Shown: positions 54,242-64,000 of the stretch, piece after piece
Numbering within the stretch: position 1 is the stretch's first letter
Layout: the number at the start of each line of letters is the position of its first letter
Source of the DNA: Ostrinia nubilalis
Lineage: Eukaryota > Arthropoda > Insecta > Lepidoptera > Crambidae
DNA length: 64,000 nt
NCBI RefSeq assembly: GCF_963855985.1
Contig: NC_087105.1
Span: forward strand, 5,396,501-5,460,500
Direction: 5' to 3'
Program-made: the position numbers and the translations under genes
The notes under the pieces: model-generated
The model's input: the letters and a program-made list of their open reading frames with translations, nothing else
Databases searched by the model: none
What the model was told of the DNA's origin: nothing

Positions 54242-57200
54242 TTATTTTGCAAGAGAACTACTTTCTGTATCACAATCTCCGTTGACGACTTGTCTCCGCA
54301 ACTGCACCAAGTGCTGCAAATACTCTGTGGGCGTTCGAGCCGAACTTTCAGTCCTGTAACCACCTTTTTTGCCATTATGGTAACCAGACAAATAACTCTC
54401 GTATTTATTCACGGAAGTTTCTAAACTATTGCACGAAATCTTCAGTTCTTGTTCAAGGCTCCTAAAACTGTTACTGTGGTTGCACCGTAACTTCAGCTTA
54501 TCTTCGAGAATGTTTTTTCTTCGCCTAAAAGAAGCATTAGACGTGTCACGCGATTCAACACTATCGCTCGAACTGATATCATTATGCTTTGATGATGTTT
54601 GGGAGGAATCATTATCATACACCTCTTTATTCAGACCTAAAAATTCTCTATACAACTTTGCTTTGGCTTTTGCATACTTTGCCCCTTTGTAAATCGGTGT
54701 GTAGTTTTGACCCAAACTATTGGTTTTATTTCTGTCAGACGCTGCACCGCCTTTCTTCCAGATGAATGAATCAGTTTCTACTTTACTTGAGTCTGTAGAA
54801 TCTGAATAAGAATTAGAGGGCGTATCTTGACTGTCCAGAATATTCGCTTCATTGTCTATATTATTATCAATGGCTTCGGAGTTGTGATTTGTTTCATAAA
54901 ATGTTCTTTTGTTCTGTGTTTCACAAGTAGCCTGCGAAGCGACGGAGGAAACAGGAACAGTATCATCTTGGAACTTCACTAATCTCTTTGTGCTATCCAC
55001 TGCTCGAGGTGGAGACAGAATAATATTGTATGGGTACAAGTTTTCATTGCGACCTAAAATCATATCTTTCATATCACTGGAATCTACCCTTTTTAAACAA
55101 TCTGGAGAGACACGGGGCAAGACACAATCTTCCGTATCTGAAAAGTCGTCACAGTTTTGTAATGATTTCGAGGAATTGCTGGTGGCAGTGTCATTTGCTA
55201 TTTCAATTTCTTGCGGTATATTTACGTTATAAACTTTAGCATTCTGTTCAATTTTAACAGTCTTACTACAACAAGGATCAAGTGTACTATGATTAGTTAA
55301 TAAATCAGGAGGCATGTTCTGGACTGATTCCGATTTGCCACAGCTATTATTGTCAGCCGTATTATCGGAATTATCATCAGATGTTTGTGACTCTGAATCA
55401 GCAGGATAAACTTGTGAAATGTTAATACTTATAACTGGTGCCGCATTTTCATTAGAACATTTAATTTTTTCAGAATTTTTCATGCAATTACACAATACAC
55501 GTCGTTTTCTTCTTGGCGGTGGCACTATTAGAGTTTGCGTTGTGCGATCACTTTTAGTTACTACGTCAGTCATAACGAAAGAGCTTCTGTGAACAATTTT
55601 CTTTTCATCGGTTATAGTAGATCGATCGTGAAAATGTAACATTCCATATTTAGAACCAACAGCAATTTCTTTACACCGAGGAGTCATAGGCATAGTTTCA
55701 GTGGCTGCATCGCGATGAAGTGTGTAACTAGGTTTATTATTTCTTAACATATACGCCTCTAAATCTGTTTGTACGTCGATACCTTGATCTCTAACTCGAG
55801 TGACCATTTTTTTCGTTTGCGTATGAGCCGGAATACCTATTCTCCGTTTGTTTCGTAACGCTTTCTGACTTAACTCCATGAGCCGTTGCCGCGCATTAGT
55901 ACAAATCTTTAATTCGCTCAGCGGTTCCATTATTTTCTTGTCTATAACTGTCTCCATTTTCGATGCAGCTGCCTCTTCTTTTTTCTTTATTTTATTGTAT
56001 AGTCTTTCAGTAACTGAAGCTACTATTTCGGCTCGTTGACTGTCGTATAGAATAGGAATTTGTGGAGCTTTTGCTTTATCTATTTTCCTTATATCGTCAA
56101 TCTGAACTTCACTTTGACTGGGCATCACATCAACTGTGTGATCTCCGTGTAATTTTTCAACAATAGGTAGAATTTCTTGTGATTTGTATTGCCTACGCTT
56201 GTGTCTAAGTGGAGCAATGACTTTGAGATCACTATTACTTTGTGTCCTTTCTAGTGCAGGTCCAAATAATTTGTCTACTTCTTTGGTTATTTCACTGGTT
56301 ATATCGATTTTGATATTTTTATCCATCGCGTTGATAACATCCGAACTACCGCTCGCTGCTGATGAGGCGGTGGAAGAATGAGCGTCGGCTTTCGGATGCA
56401 ACAGATTCATAATGTTACCTATTTTTGCAGTTTCTTCGGAGGAATCAGGAGATTGCAGCTTTACATTGTTCGCATACAATTTCCAATGATTATCATCGTA
56501 TGAAATTTTTCCAGTTTCAGGTATCTGAAAAATATAGGCATAAATTAATTAACTAAGTTTCTTTCTGTAAGATTGGTTTAAAATCGTAGATTTTTTGCAA
56601 AGTAGGTACATTAAGAGCAATTTCGCACTACTTCCGATACGAATCCGTGACGACAATTATTTGTATGGTAGTTTACGCACATACGATTTATGATTCGATA
56701 ACCATCATCAGATTCTATATAGTTTAAAGGATTCCAATTTTACGCGAAACCGTTCTAAGTGACCAAAATCAAAGTTACTGATTTTTTATAGTTTGATCTT
56801 GATATTTCTTATTTATTTATAGTATGAATGACCACATCTTAATTTGAAAACCAATGACGTACGTATTGAATGTGATTCCTGCTAAGTTCTGCTAGCAGCT
56901 GTGTGTACAATGTGCGCAGAGCCGGACGGCTGGCGGTGACGCGCGGCGACGGTAGTTGGCGCGCGCGCTCCGCCCAACGAAGGGTCGACGCCGACTCGCC
57001 GTAGCACGCGACGCTTGGGGACACAGCTGGTGAGACAAGTTACTTTTTATACAAAATTCGGGGCAACTCACCGCTAATCAACGCTAAATTTTGTCAGTGT
57101 GTGCGTGCACGCCGCATACGTATTGGCGCGCTCACATACAAACCGCGCTCAGGCGTTTCTATGAAGATGACCTACTCATTTGTATTTACTCTGGCTATAC

Positions 57201-60200
57201 CCACAGCTAGCGCGCGCGCTCCGCCCGGCGCAGGGTCGACGCCGACTCGCCATAGCACGCGACGCTTGGTGACACAGCTGGTGAGACAAGTTACTCTTTG
57301 AGCTAATATTGACGGGACTTTCGGTAGCTATACCCACAGCTGGCGCGCGCGCTCCGCCCAGCGAAGGGTCGAACGCCGACTCGCCGTAGCACGCGATCCT
57401 TGGGGATACAGCTGGTGAGACAAGTTACACTTTGAGGAATATTGACAGGACTTTCGGTAGCTATACCCACAGCTAGCGCGAGCGCTCCGCCCAGCGCAGG
57501 GTCGACGCCGACTCGCCGTAGCACGCGACGCTTGGGGACACAGGTGGTGAGACAAGTTACTCTTTGAGCTAATATTGACGGGACTTTCGGCAGCTATACC
57601 TGTAGGCATGGGCGTCCTTAGCTCTTAGGGAAGTGGTGGTCTATTCAGGAAATGCAGCGCCTTTCCCTACCTATGGCTATAAATGTAGTGCTGAACAATG
57701 CTTCGTTCTTACATTGACTGACATTGGTTGGTTCGCAAAATAGAAGAAAAACTGAGGCATAAGATACTTATTTAAAGACCACTATGAATAGTATGTAACT
57801 TACTAGCGATAATAAAAGCGGAGGCGCCTCCCGTGAAGCAGTCCTTCAGCAGCCAAGTAAGGGCAGAGTCGCGGTATGGAACGAACCTCCCACGCCCGCT
57901 TACTAAAGAAAATACAGTTTTAAACAAACAATGTAACTAAATATTATTTTCAAGCGTAATAATTGCAAATACATTGGCACTGTGTTCGATTAAAAACTTT
58001 CTCGTGGTAGAATGACCTTTGGGTCTAGCTAGACAAAGTGCACATGTTAATCGCAAACCAATCGAACCAGTTTTTTTATGAAGTTTTTACGGATTCGATT
58101 TTCGATTCGATCAAAAAGTGCAACTTGTCTAGGGGGCTTGTCTAAAGGTGAGTATAAACTAGAGCATTTTCTCGAGCATTTCTATGTAATGTTTAGCGTT
58201 CTTACGAATGGTGCAATAGAGTTAAAATGTTTGGTTCGTGAAAAGGTGATACACTAGAACATATCATAGAGCGGCACGTTGTTCTGTTACAGGTAAATGC
58301 TCTCTAAATGGTCTATCTATACTCACCTTAAAGCGGACGAAAAAAGTTCATTTGACTATTACAGGTAAATAATACAGGCAAGAAGGCATTGACTTATTCA
58401 TTAAAAACTTACCTAACGCTGAAATAACATTGCTAAGAGCAACCAACGATTTATTTATGTTTGCGCCTTCTTTCTGGCGGCCGTCGCAGCCTTCCCAGCC
58501 AGCTTTCTCACTGCATAAGTAAGAAGTTAATTAAATACATTTCTTATTTTAGATTTAGAAGGTTAATAGAGCAGGTTTCGAATATTAGTCTCCTCTATAT
58601 TGCGCGCTTGTTACACTTACATACATGCCCGGCTTTACTTTATGGCTTCCGAATACCCTCTCCAGACTAGACTATAGTTGGATTAAACTGTTAGTAGGTA
58701 AGGCAACCTTTCTACTAAGCTCCTAATAAACCTTTGCGCTGCCATCATTTCACTAGATGCTCCTAATAAGAAGTAGGTAATGCACATTAAACTCAAAACA
58801 TTAAATGCTGCTAAGTAGATTTATAGCCTAGGTCACAACATGACTGATCTTGGGTATGGAAAAACAAGGATGTAAAATAATTATCTTTTTGAATTTATGA
58901 ACTTTACGGCCTTTGGTGCAAGCTAGTGTATAACATGCATAACGAACGGCATATAATGCTGATAAAGTAAGATAGATACACAGCAGGTAAACCTACCTGC
59001 CAGCCAAGTCAGCGAGATGAAGAGTAGCACTGGCGGTAGCTATCTCCAAGAGAGCATGGGACCGCGAAGATGTGGCGTTGCGTCTGGTAGCAGCCGTGCG
59101 ACGACGGCGCGAGCCTTCGCTCACCAGTGCTAAGAGCGCTGCCACGTCATTGATGGCTACCCTTCGGAGATCTACGAAGCAAACGATAAACTGACTTCTA
59201 CCTTGTGTTCAAACGTGGCGCTAGAGTGGCTATATTTAAAAGAACTACTCCACGCTGCAAAAACCTACGCCATGTTATTTCTAGATTTACGAAGCTTATT
59301 ATAAAACATAAAAATTTGCCTCCATTCAGGAGTGACTAGTTATTCTCTTGGATCCCTTGATCGAATGGTAATCACGATAGGTTTAAAATGTATGCCTGCT
59401 GTGATGTCACCAATGCATGGGCCATGATGGATGAAGTCTACTAAAATTTCTGACAGTGAAAGTTGCCAGTGCTTTAGGATCCTCTATTTCATGTAATTTC
59501 TCTACCAATAACGCAATTCAGTGCGCGTTTCCCTAAATCCTGAAGCGACTCCAGCTTTTTCCTCGGGGACAACCTGTAGCTAATGCTAGTACGTAAAACT
59601 AAGAGTTGATTTTTTGTTGGCGTTGCCCCTGCGCCGGGGCAGCGAGTGGCACGTGGGCGGCGCGCTCTCGCCCGCCAGCAAGTCGTGGACGCGCTCGTTG
59701 TAGATCACCAGGACACTGACAGTTACACCTCTATACATAAAGACTCACTTTGCACGTAGGGCCCTCTGTCGGGGTGCTCCCTCACGCGCAGGTCCTTGCG
59801 AGCGTTGCCCCTGCGCCGGGGCAGCGAGTGGCACGTGGGCGGCGCGCTCTCGCCCGCCAGCAAGTCGTGGACGCGCTCGTTGTAGATCACCAGGACACTG
59901 ACAGTTACACCTCTATACATAAAGACTCACTTTGCACGTAGGGCCCTCTGTCGGGGTGCTCCCTCACGCGCAGGTCCTTGCGAGCGTTGCCCCTGCGCCG
60001 GGGCAGCGAGTGGCACGTGGGCGGCGCGCTCTCGCCCGCCAGCAAGTCGTGGACGCGCTCGTTGTAGATCACCAGGACACTGACAGTAACACCTCTACAT
60101 AAACACAAGACTCACTTTGCACGTAGGGCCCTCTGTCGGGGTGCTCCCTCACGCGCAGGTCCTTGCGAGCGTTGCCCCTGCGCCGGGGCAGCGAGTGGCA

Positions 60201-60634
60201 CGTGGGCGGCGCGCTCTCGCCCGCCAGCAAGTCGTGGACGCGCTCGTTGTAGATCACCAGGACACTGACAGTAACACCTCTACATAAACACAAGACTCAC
60301 TTTGCACGTAGGGCCCTCTGTCGGGGTGCTCCCTCACGCGCAGGTCCTTGCGAGCGTTGCCCCTGCGCCGGGGCAGCGAGTGGCACGTGGGCGGCGCGCT
60401 CTCGCCCGCCAGCAAGTCGTGGACGCGCTCGTTGTAGATCACCAGGACACTGACAGTAACACCTCTACATAAACACAAGACTCACTTTGCACGTAGGGCC
60501 CTCTGTCGGGGTGCTCCCTCACGCGCAGGTCCTTGCGAGCGTTGCCCCTGCGCCGGGGCAGCGAGTGGCACGTGGGCGGCGCGCTCTCGCCCGCCAGCAA
60601 GTCGTGGACGCGCTCGTTGTAGATTTCCAGGAAA
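54242..60634 (-). CDS. kinesin-3-like motor protein, C-terminal motor half plus tail (5' end missing)
   Basis: A microtubule motor. Exons in transcript order: 60486-60634, 58997-59171, 58413-58510, 57804-57902, 56863-57026, 54242-56524. All junctions keep phase and give 988 residues. Motor landmarks are FLEIYNERVHDLL, DLRVREHPDRGPYVQ, TAATRRNATSSRSHALLEIA (switch I), HLADLAGSEKAGWEG (switch II), QKEGANINKSLVALSNVISA, GRFVPYRDSALTWLLKD and IIATVSPSVACYGESASTLR (last motor strands). Spacing and wording fit kinesin-3 (KIF16/STARD9 style), but it is divergent. The P-loop exon (GQTGxGKT) is absent up to the right edge. The 760-residue tail exon is Ser/Asp/Lys-rich without an evident FHA, PX or START domain and carries several TQT-type motifs. 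The first exon listed is the rightmost of a tandem array; the gene also holds copies of another exon. Confidence 0.85.
57190..57600 (-). repeat. three decayed tandem copies of a kinesin exon start
   Basis: The 5' half of the exon 56863-57026, with its acceptor region, recurs to the right. The word GCTCCGCCC marks starts at 56967, 57218, 57351 and 57484 (steps 251, 133, 133). Each copy keeps codons for ACYGESAS or a frameshifted form, then enters a shared non-exon stretch (GTGGGTATAGCTACCGAAAG). The copy near 57545 has lost the acceptor AG (CACCAC), the one near 57218 has an early stop, and the one near 57351 a frameshift. Confidence 0.85.
58028..58135. mobile_element. about 108-bp MITE in a kinesin intron
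   Basis: CTAGACAAAGTGCAC at the left and GTGCAACTTGTCTAG at the right are inverted. The middle has GATTCGATTTTCGATTCGAT. Non-coding. Confidence 0.6.
58145..58329. mobile_element. 185-bp MITE in a kinesin intron
   Basis: AAGGTGAGTATA at the left and TATACTCACCTT at the right are inverted, as are AGAGCATTT and AAATGCTCT inside. It directly follows the preceding MITE. Confidence 0.7.
59621..60634 (-). repeat. six-copy tandem array of a 149-nt kinesin motor exon
   Basis: Full copies are at 59749-59897, 59931-60079, 60116-60264, 60301-60449 and 60486-60634; a partial copy is at 59621-59715. Units repeat every 182-185 bp, and the spacers are only 33 or 36 nt. Each full copy keeps acceptor (CAG) and donor (A|gtgagt). 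The rightmost copy reads FLEIYNERV, the kinesin consensus; the others read VLVIYNERV. Everything after that is nearly identical. The exon length (149) is not a multiple of three, so two copies could not be joined without a frameshift. Confidence 0.9.
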
Positions 60635-63600
60635 CTGCCAGATCAAAGACAATACAATTACAGGATCGTCTACAAGGTGCACGTAAATTTAGATTTTTAA
60701 CATCTCCCCATCCCCTGGAATAGATCGCTTCCTAGCGATAAAACAGCCTAACTAAATTGATCCGTTTTGATTTTATATTTCTTTTGTTTGTCAGTTTTGT
60801 GTGGTTTGCATTCATAAATAGTCTCCCTTAGATAAGTAGATAATGGACACCTTTTAAGTATGTATGCTCCGTGATTAGGTAGGTAGGTAGGTAAGATATT
60901 TAAAAGCAGATGGGGTGATTTGAAAATATTTAATTAATTTAGGCATTTCCACCTTTTTCGTGATTCTGGACATCCTATAACTAGGTACTCATTGAAGACC
61001 ACATTCCCTTGTCCGTATATTTATCAACAAAAGTATGATTGTTGCAAAAAGTAGGTACTATAGTTTACCTACTTTTAGCACAAGCCTAGCAGTTTAAATA
61101 CCAAATTAAATTCTAACATAACGATTAATGATAAACGTTGAACAGTGATAGTGACATAAGCGGTAGGACGAGTATATCGTCCTTGCGTGCCGTGCGTCTT
61201 TGTGGCGCAACTATCATTTTGTAAGCTCTGCATACTTACCTTGCTTAGTTTGATTTAATTGATTTTGTAATTAACCAGCATGCAGATTTAACGACTCCGA
61301 TTTTTTTTTCTTTTATTTCTATTTTGTGCTTTTTAGTTCAGCAGAATCTTCTAATTCAATGGTCGTATTTTTCGCACACTTGTATGACACTTGTTTAAAA
61401 AAGAGTTAACTCAAGAATATCAGTTTTTTTGGATCTTCTTTATCTAACATTAACATAATAAATTAATCAAGTCATTACTCAATTATACCTATTGGAAAGC
61501 CTAATAACCTTTATCCATTTTGATTTCTATAAATAAACATTAAATACATCCTTCATTAATATTTATTACGGTTGTGAAGAGAATATTGCACAATATTTCT
61601 GAGAGCATTGACCGGGGGCGTACTATAATGGTTTTGAATATTAATCAACAATTTATTGTACAGAAAACTAGATATAAAAATTGTCACCTGGGCAAGATTC
61701 GCAGTGAGCAGTACCCATAGATACAATCTTTATTCTAAAAACATCACAATCTCAAACCGTTTATAACTCTTTTTTGTAATTAATCGATTGTATCTATGCA
61801 AATAAAGAAATAAATTAGTGTTTCGATTATTTTCATTGATAACCAGTGACATTGAGAAATAATCACAAACCGGTGTCCAAGAAGAAAAAAGTTTGGGTAT
61901 AGGTATTAACAGCTTAAGCTGTTTTTTTTTTATTAATTTAATCACTTATTCGTATTCTTTTATTCAAAGTTATGCTTATAATAATCTATTCTTCCTATTA
62001 ATTTCTTATGTCACTAAACATTAGAAATTATTATTGAAAATCCTATAATTATTTTTACAGAGCCTATGTGTTTTAGGTAAATGGCATCAATGAAAATAAA
62101 ATAATGTTTTGAAGCTGAACCTTGACTTTGTTGCCAAAACTTCAGCACAAAAGACAACAAACTTCCCGACTAAACGAAATCTACAATCATTACTGTTTGT
62201 CACGACCTGCGAACTAATGATTGCGTTTTAATGAAATGCTACAACTTCGCTCGACACTAAACTACATTTTAATGAGTCGATTTTGTTAATCCGCACACGC
62301 GTACACGCAGTTCATTTGTTTAATCAGCGAATCACTATCCCTTACCTTCTAGGACTAGGTAAGTACTAATATATTATTACCTACTAGTTAACTGGTCTAC
62401 TTCTTAAACTCTTGCTTGATTGCCAAACGTAGTTTTAGCAGATCTTTATTTTTTTTCTTAAAAAAACTCTTTGGTCTTTTCGTATTTTACTAATTTAGTT
62501 ACCTATACGTAGGTACGTAAATTATTATCCTCTTACTTAATAATACTTAAGACTTCTTTGTCATCTTTTTTACAGCGAATTTCACTAATTTCGATAACGC
62601 AAGCCATAGGGAAAAAGCATTCGATATTACAAAACACGAATGAGTTTACAAACAAAATCGTTGTGTGGTTCCGTTGATATTATGAACGTGTCGATGATAG
62701 CCACGATAGCTGTTCATGTAATTTCAGTGAATATCAAAAGCTTAATAGCTTCAGGGAAACTACTCGAGAATCGCTCGAAATGGAAATGTTTCGAAATTCA
62801 TTCGGAACATTGCGACTAAATTTCACAAGACAAGAACTCTAACACATCCATACACTCTGAAATTGACTAAGTACCTAGCTCAGTATTGTTAAACTCGACG
62901 TTACATTATCGGGATCAACTGAAGTCAACTGCTTCAACCCTTTTGCCAATTCTAGATTCAAATCTATACGACTATAGAGCACGACTCTAGGTAAGTAGGA
63001 ATCTACATCTTACCTAAAGGAGAGAGACGGCAAAAACAAGAAGACTAAATAAGTAATAAACTATATCAGCAGACAAATCGAGCGATGCATGAATGAGCTC
63101 GTGTGTAAGGGTGGCGTGCCAGTAGCGACTAAACCTGGCGCAGACACCTCCAAACGTGACTGCTAACAAAACTGCCACTGTGTACACTCAGCCCCAAATT
63201 CATCGCTATTTACTAATGTAACAATTTCTATAGCTGATAGGCAGGTACCATGTAGAATGTAGATGTAACAGAGGATAGAGAAAAACATTCTATAAGTAAA
63301 AACGTCGACCTATTTTCCTCATACAAGGATAAATAACAATAGACGTACTTACAAAATTTTGAATTTTTTAAAAGTACCTAAATAAACTCACTCGCTCAGT
63401 TTCAAGCAGTTTTCTTACTTAACAAAAAAGTGTGCAAGAGTGTACTTATGTGCACTCACCAGAAACTTTTATGAAAGTTGTGTTTCTTATTATTTTTTAT
63501 AAGTTACACGTATTATTTTACTCATACCCATAACTTTGATTTAGTTCATAGGTTAATGAATTTATTGTTTGGTAACATACCTAACTTGTGAGTCAATCAT

Positions 63601-63856
63601 TATAACTAAGCTTTTTTTACAGCAGCTTTTATATCTCGTTAGAGACAGAACAAATGAATAAAATTTGCATAAACTGTCACATAAAACAACAAAATTGATA
63701 AAATCCTTTATCACTTAACTTCGCGTTGAAAACTTTATAAAATGTAACAACACCACATAAATAATCACGCGTCACAGGTCCCAACAAAAAGCCCTCTCTA
63801 ACAACATTCCTTAAAAACGTTAGTTTTGTATAAAGATACTAACATAACAAACTTAC
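60635..63856. other. AT-rich stretch, kinesin intron or upstream region, no exon seen
   Basis: Both strands were read for the kinesin N-terminus, and no GQTGxGKT or similar motor motif was found. A (GTAG)n run lies at about 60876-60893. A minus-strand frame near 63070-63130 contains HELIHA by translation, but it has no supporting context. Nothing else is recognisable. Confidence 0.45.
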
Positions 63857-64000
63857 CCAAGTTATTTTCCACAGAGCGTTTTCACAACTGTGCGCTAAAA
63901 CACTGGGCGGGCGGCTCGTAGGGCGGGCGCGACACTCTGCCAGAGGGGTGTGAAACCATACTAACGACTGACGGCGTGTGCTAGCCACGTTGCCTCGACA
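63857..64000 (-). promoter_or_regulatory. putative GC-rich 5' exon and start region, minus strand
   Basis: The last 150 bases are far richer in GC and CpG than their surroundings (GGGCGGGCGGCTCGTAGGGC). On the minus strand there is an arthropod-type initiator TCAGT at 63971-63967 and a strong donor (AACTTGG|gtaagt) at 63857/63856. The only ATG runs into a stop after about 30 codons. This fits a non-coding first exon, perhaps of the kinesin gene, but its motor N-terminus is then unaccounted for. It could equally start another transcript. Confidence 0.35.

Noticed and set aside
63070..63130. Minus-strand frame containing HELIHA, a zinc-protease-like motif
   Set aside because: One motif in an otherwise unremarkable stretch with no neighbouring domain, no splice-compatible partner and no start; a six-residue match is expected by chance in 64 kb read in six frames.

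Overview
This window is nuclear DNA of an insect, almost certainly a moth or butterfly. It is AT-rich, its genes are split into short exons with canonical GT..AG introns, and it is full of short repeats of lepidopteran type (degraded blocks with CCCGCGGCTTCACCCGCG and TTTATAATATTAGTA, RTE fragments, hAT elements, many small inverted-repeat elements). Bacterial features (operons, RBS, CRISPR) do not apply and none were seen.

Five or six host genes can be assembled by joining exons in matching phase. (1) 1493-3206 (+): a secreted protein of unknown function, two exons. (2) 3988-11104 (+): the last three coding exons of a TMEM245-like membrane protein, whose 5' exons must lie left of the window. 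(3) 15379-21757 (-): a complete 12-exon beta-mannosidase, 888 residues. (4) 24363-39981 (+): a four-pass TMEM179-like membrane protein with a long charged tail; five exons were found and a short N-terminal exon is probably missing. (5) 44601-52159 (-): a complete six-exon CYP3-clan (CYP6-like) cytochrome P450, 508 residues. (6) 54242-60634 (-): the C-terminal half of a kinesin-3-like motor domain plus a 760-residue tail; the ATP-binding P-loop exon is not in the window.

Mobile DNA fills most introns. The 11-kb first intron of the TMEM179-like gene holds two hAT-type elements with perfect 8-bp target duplications (24799-26761 and 27377-35458). The larger one contains a transposase remnant, a periodic-motif element, a large inverted repeat and a frameshifted non-LTR retrotransposon. 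A 1.05-kb foldback with 495-bp arms sits in the last intron of the TMEM245-like gene.

The most unusual theme is tandem duplication of exons. A 149-nt kinesin motor exon is present in five full copies and one partial copy, separated by only 33-36 nt. A second exon of the same gene has three decayed partial copies 5' of it in its upstream intron. An exon of the TMEM245-like gene has a second copy that differs almost only at silent sites, and a third, decayed copy. Two short near-perfect hairpins in introns (36032, 47083) and TQT-type motifs in the tails of two proteins are also worth checking. No function is assigned here by database search; all calls rest on reading motifs and splice phases.
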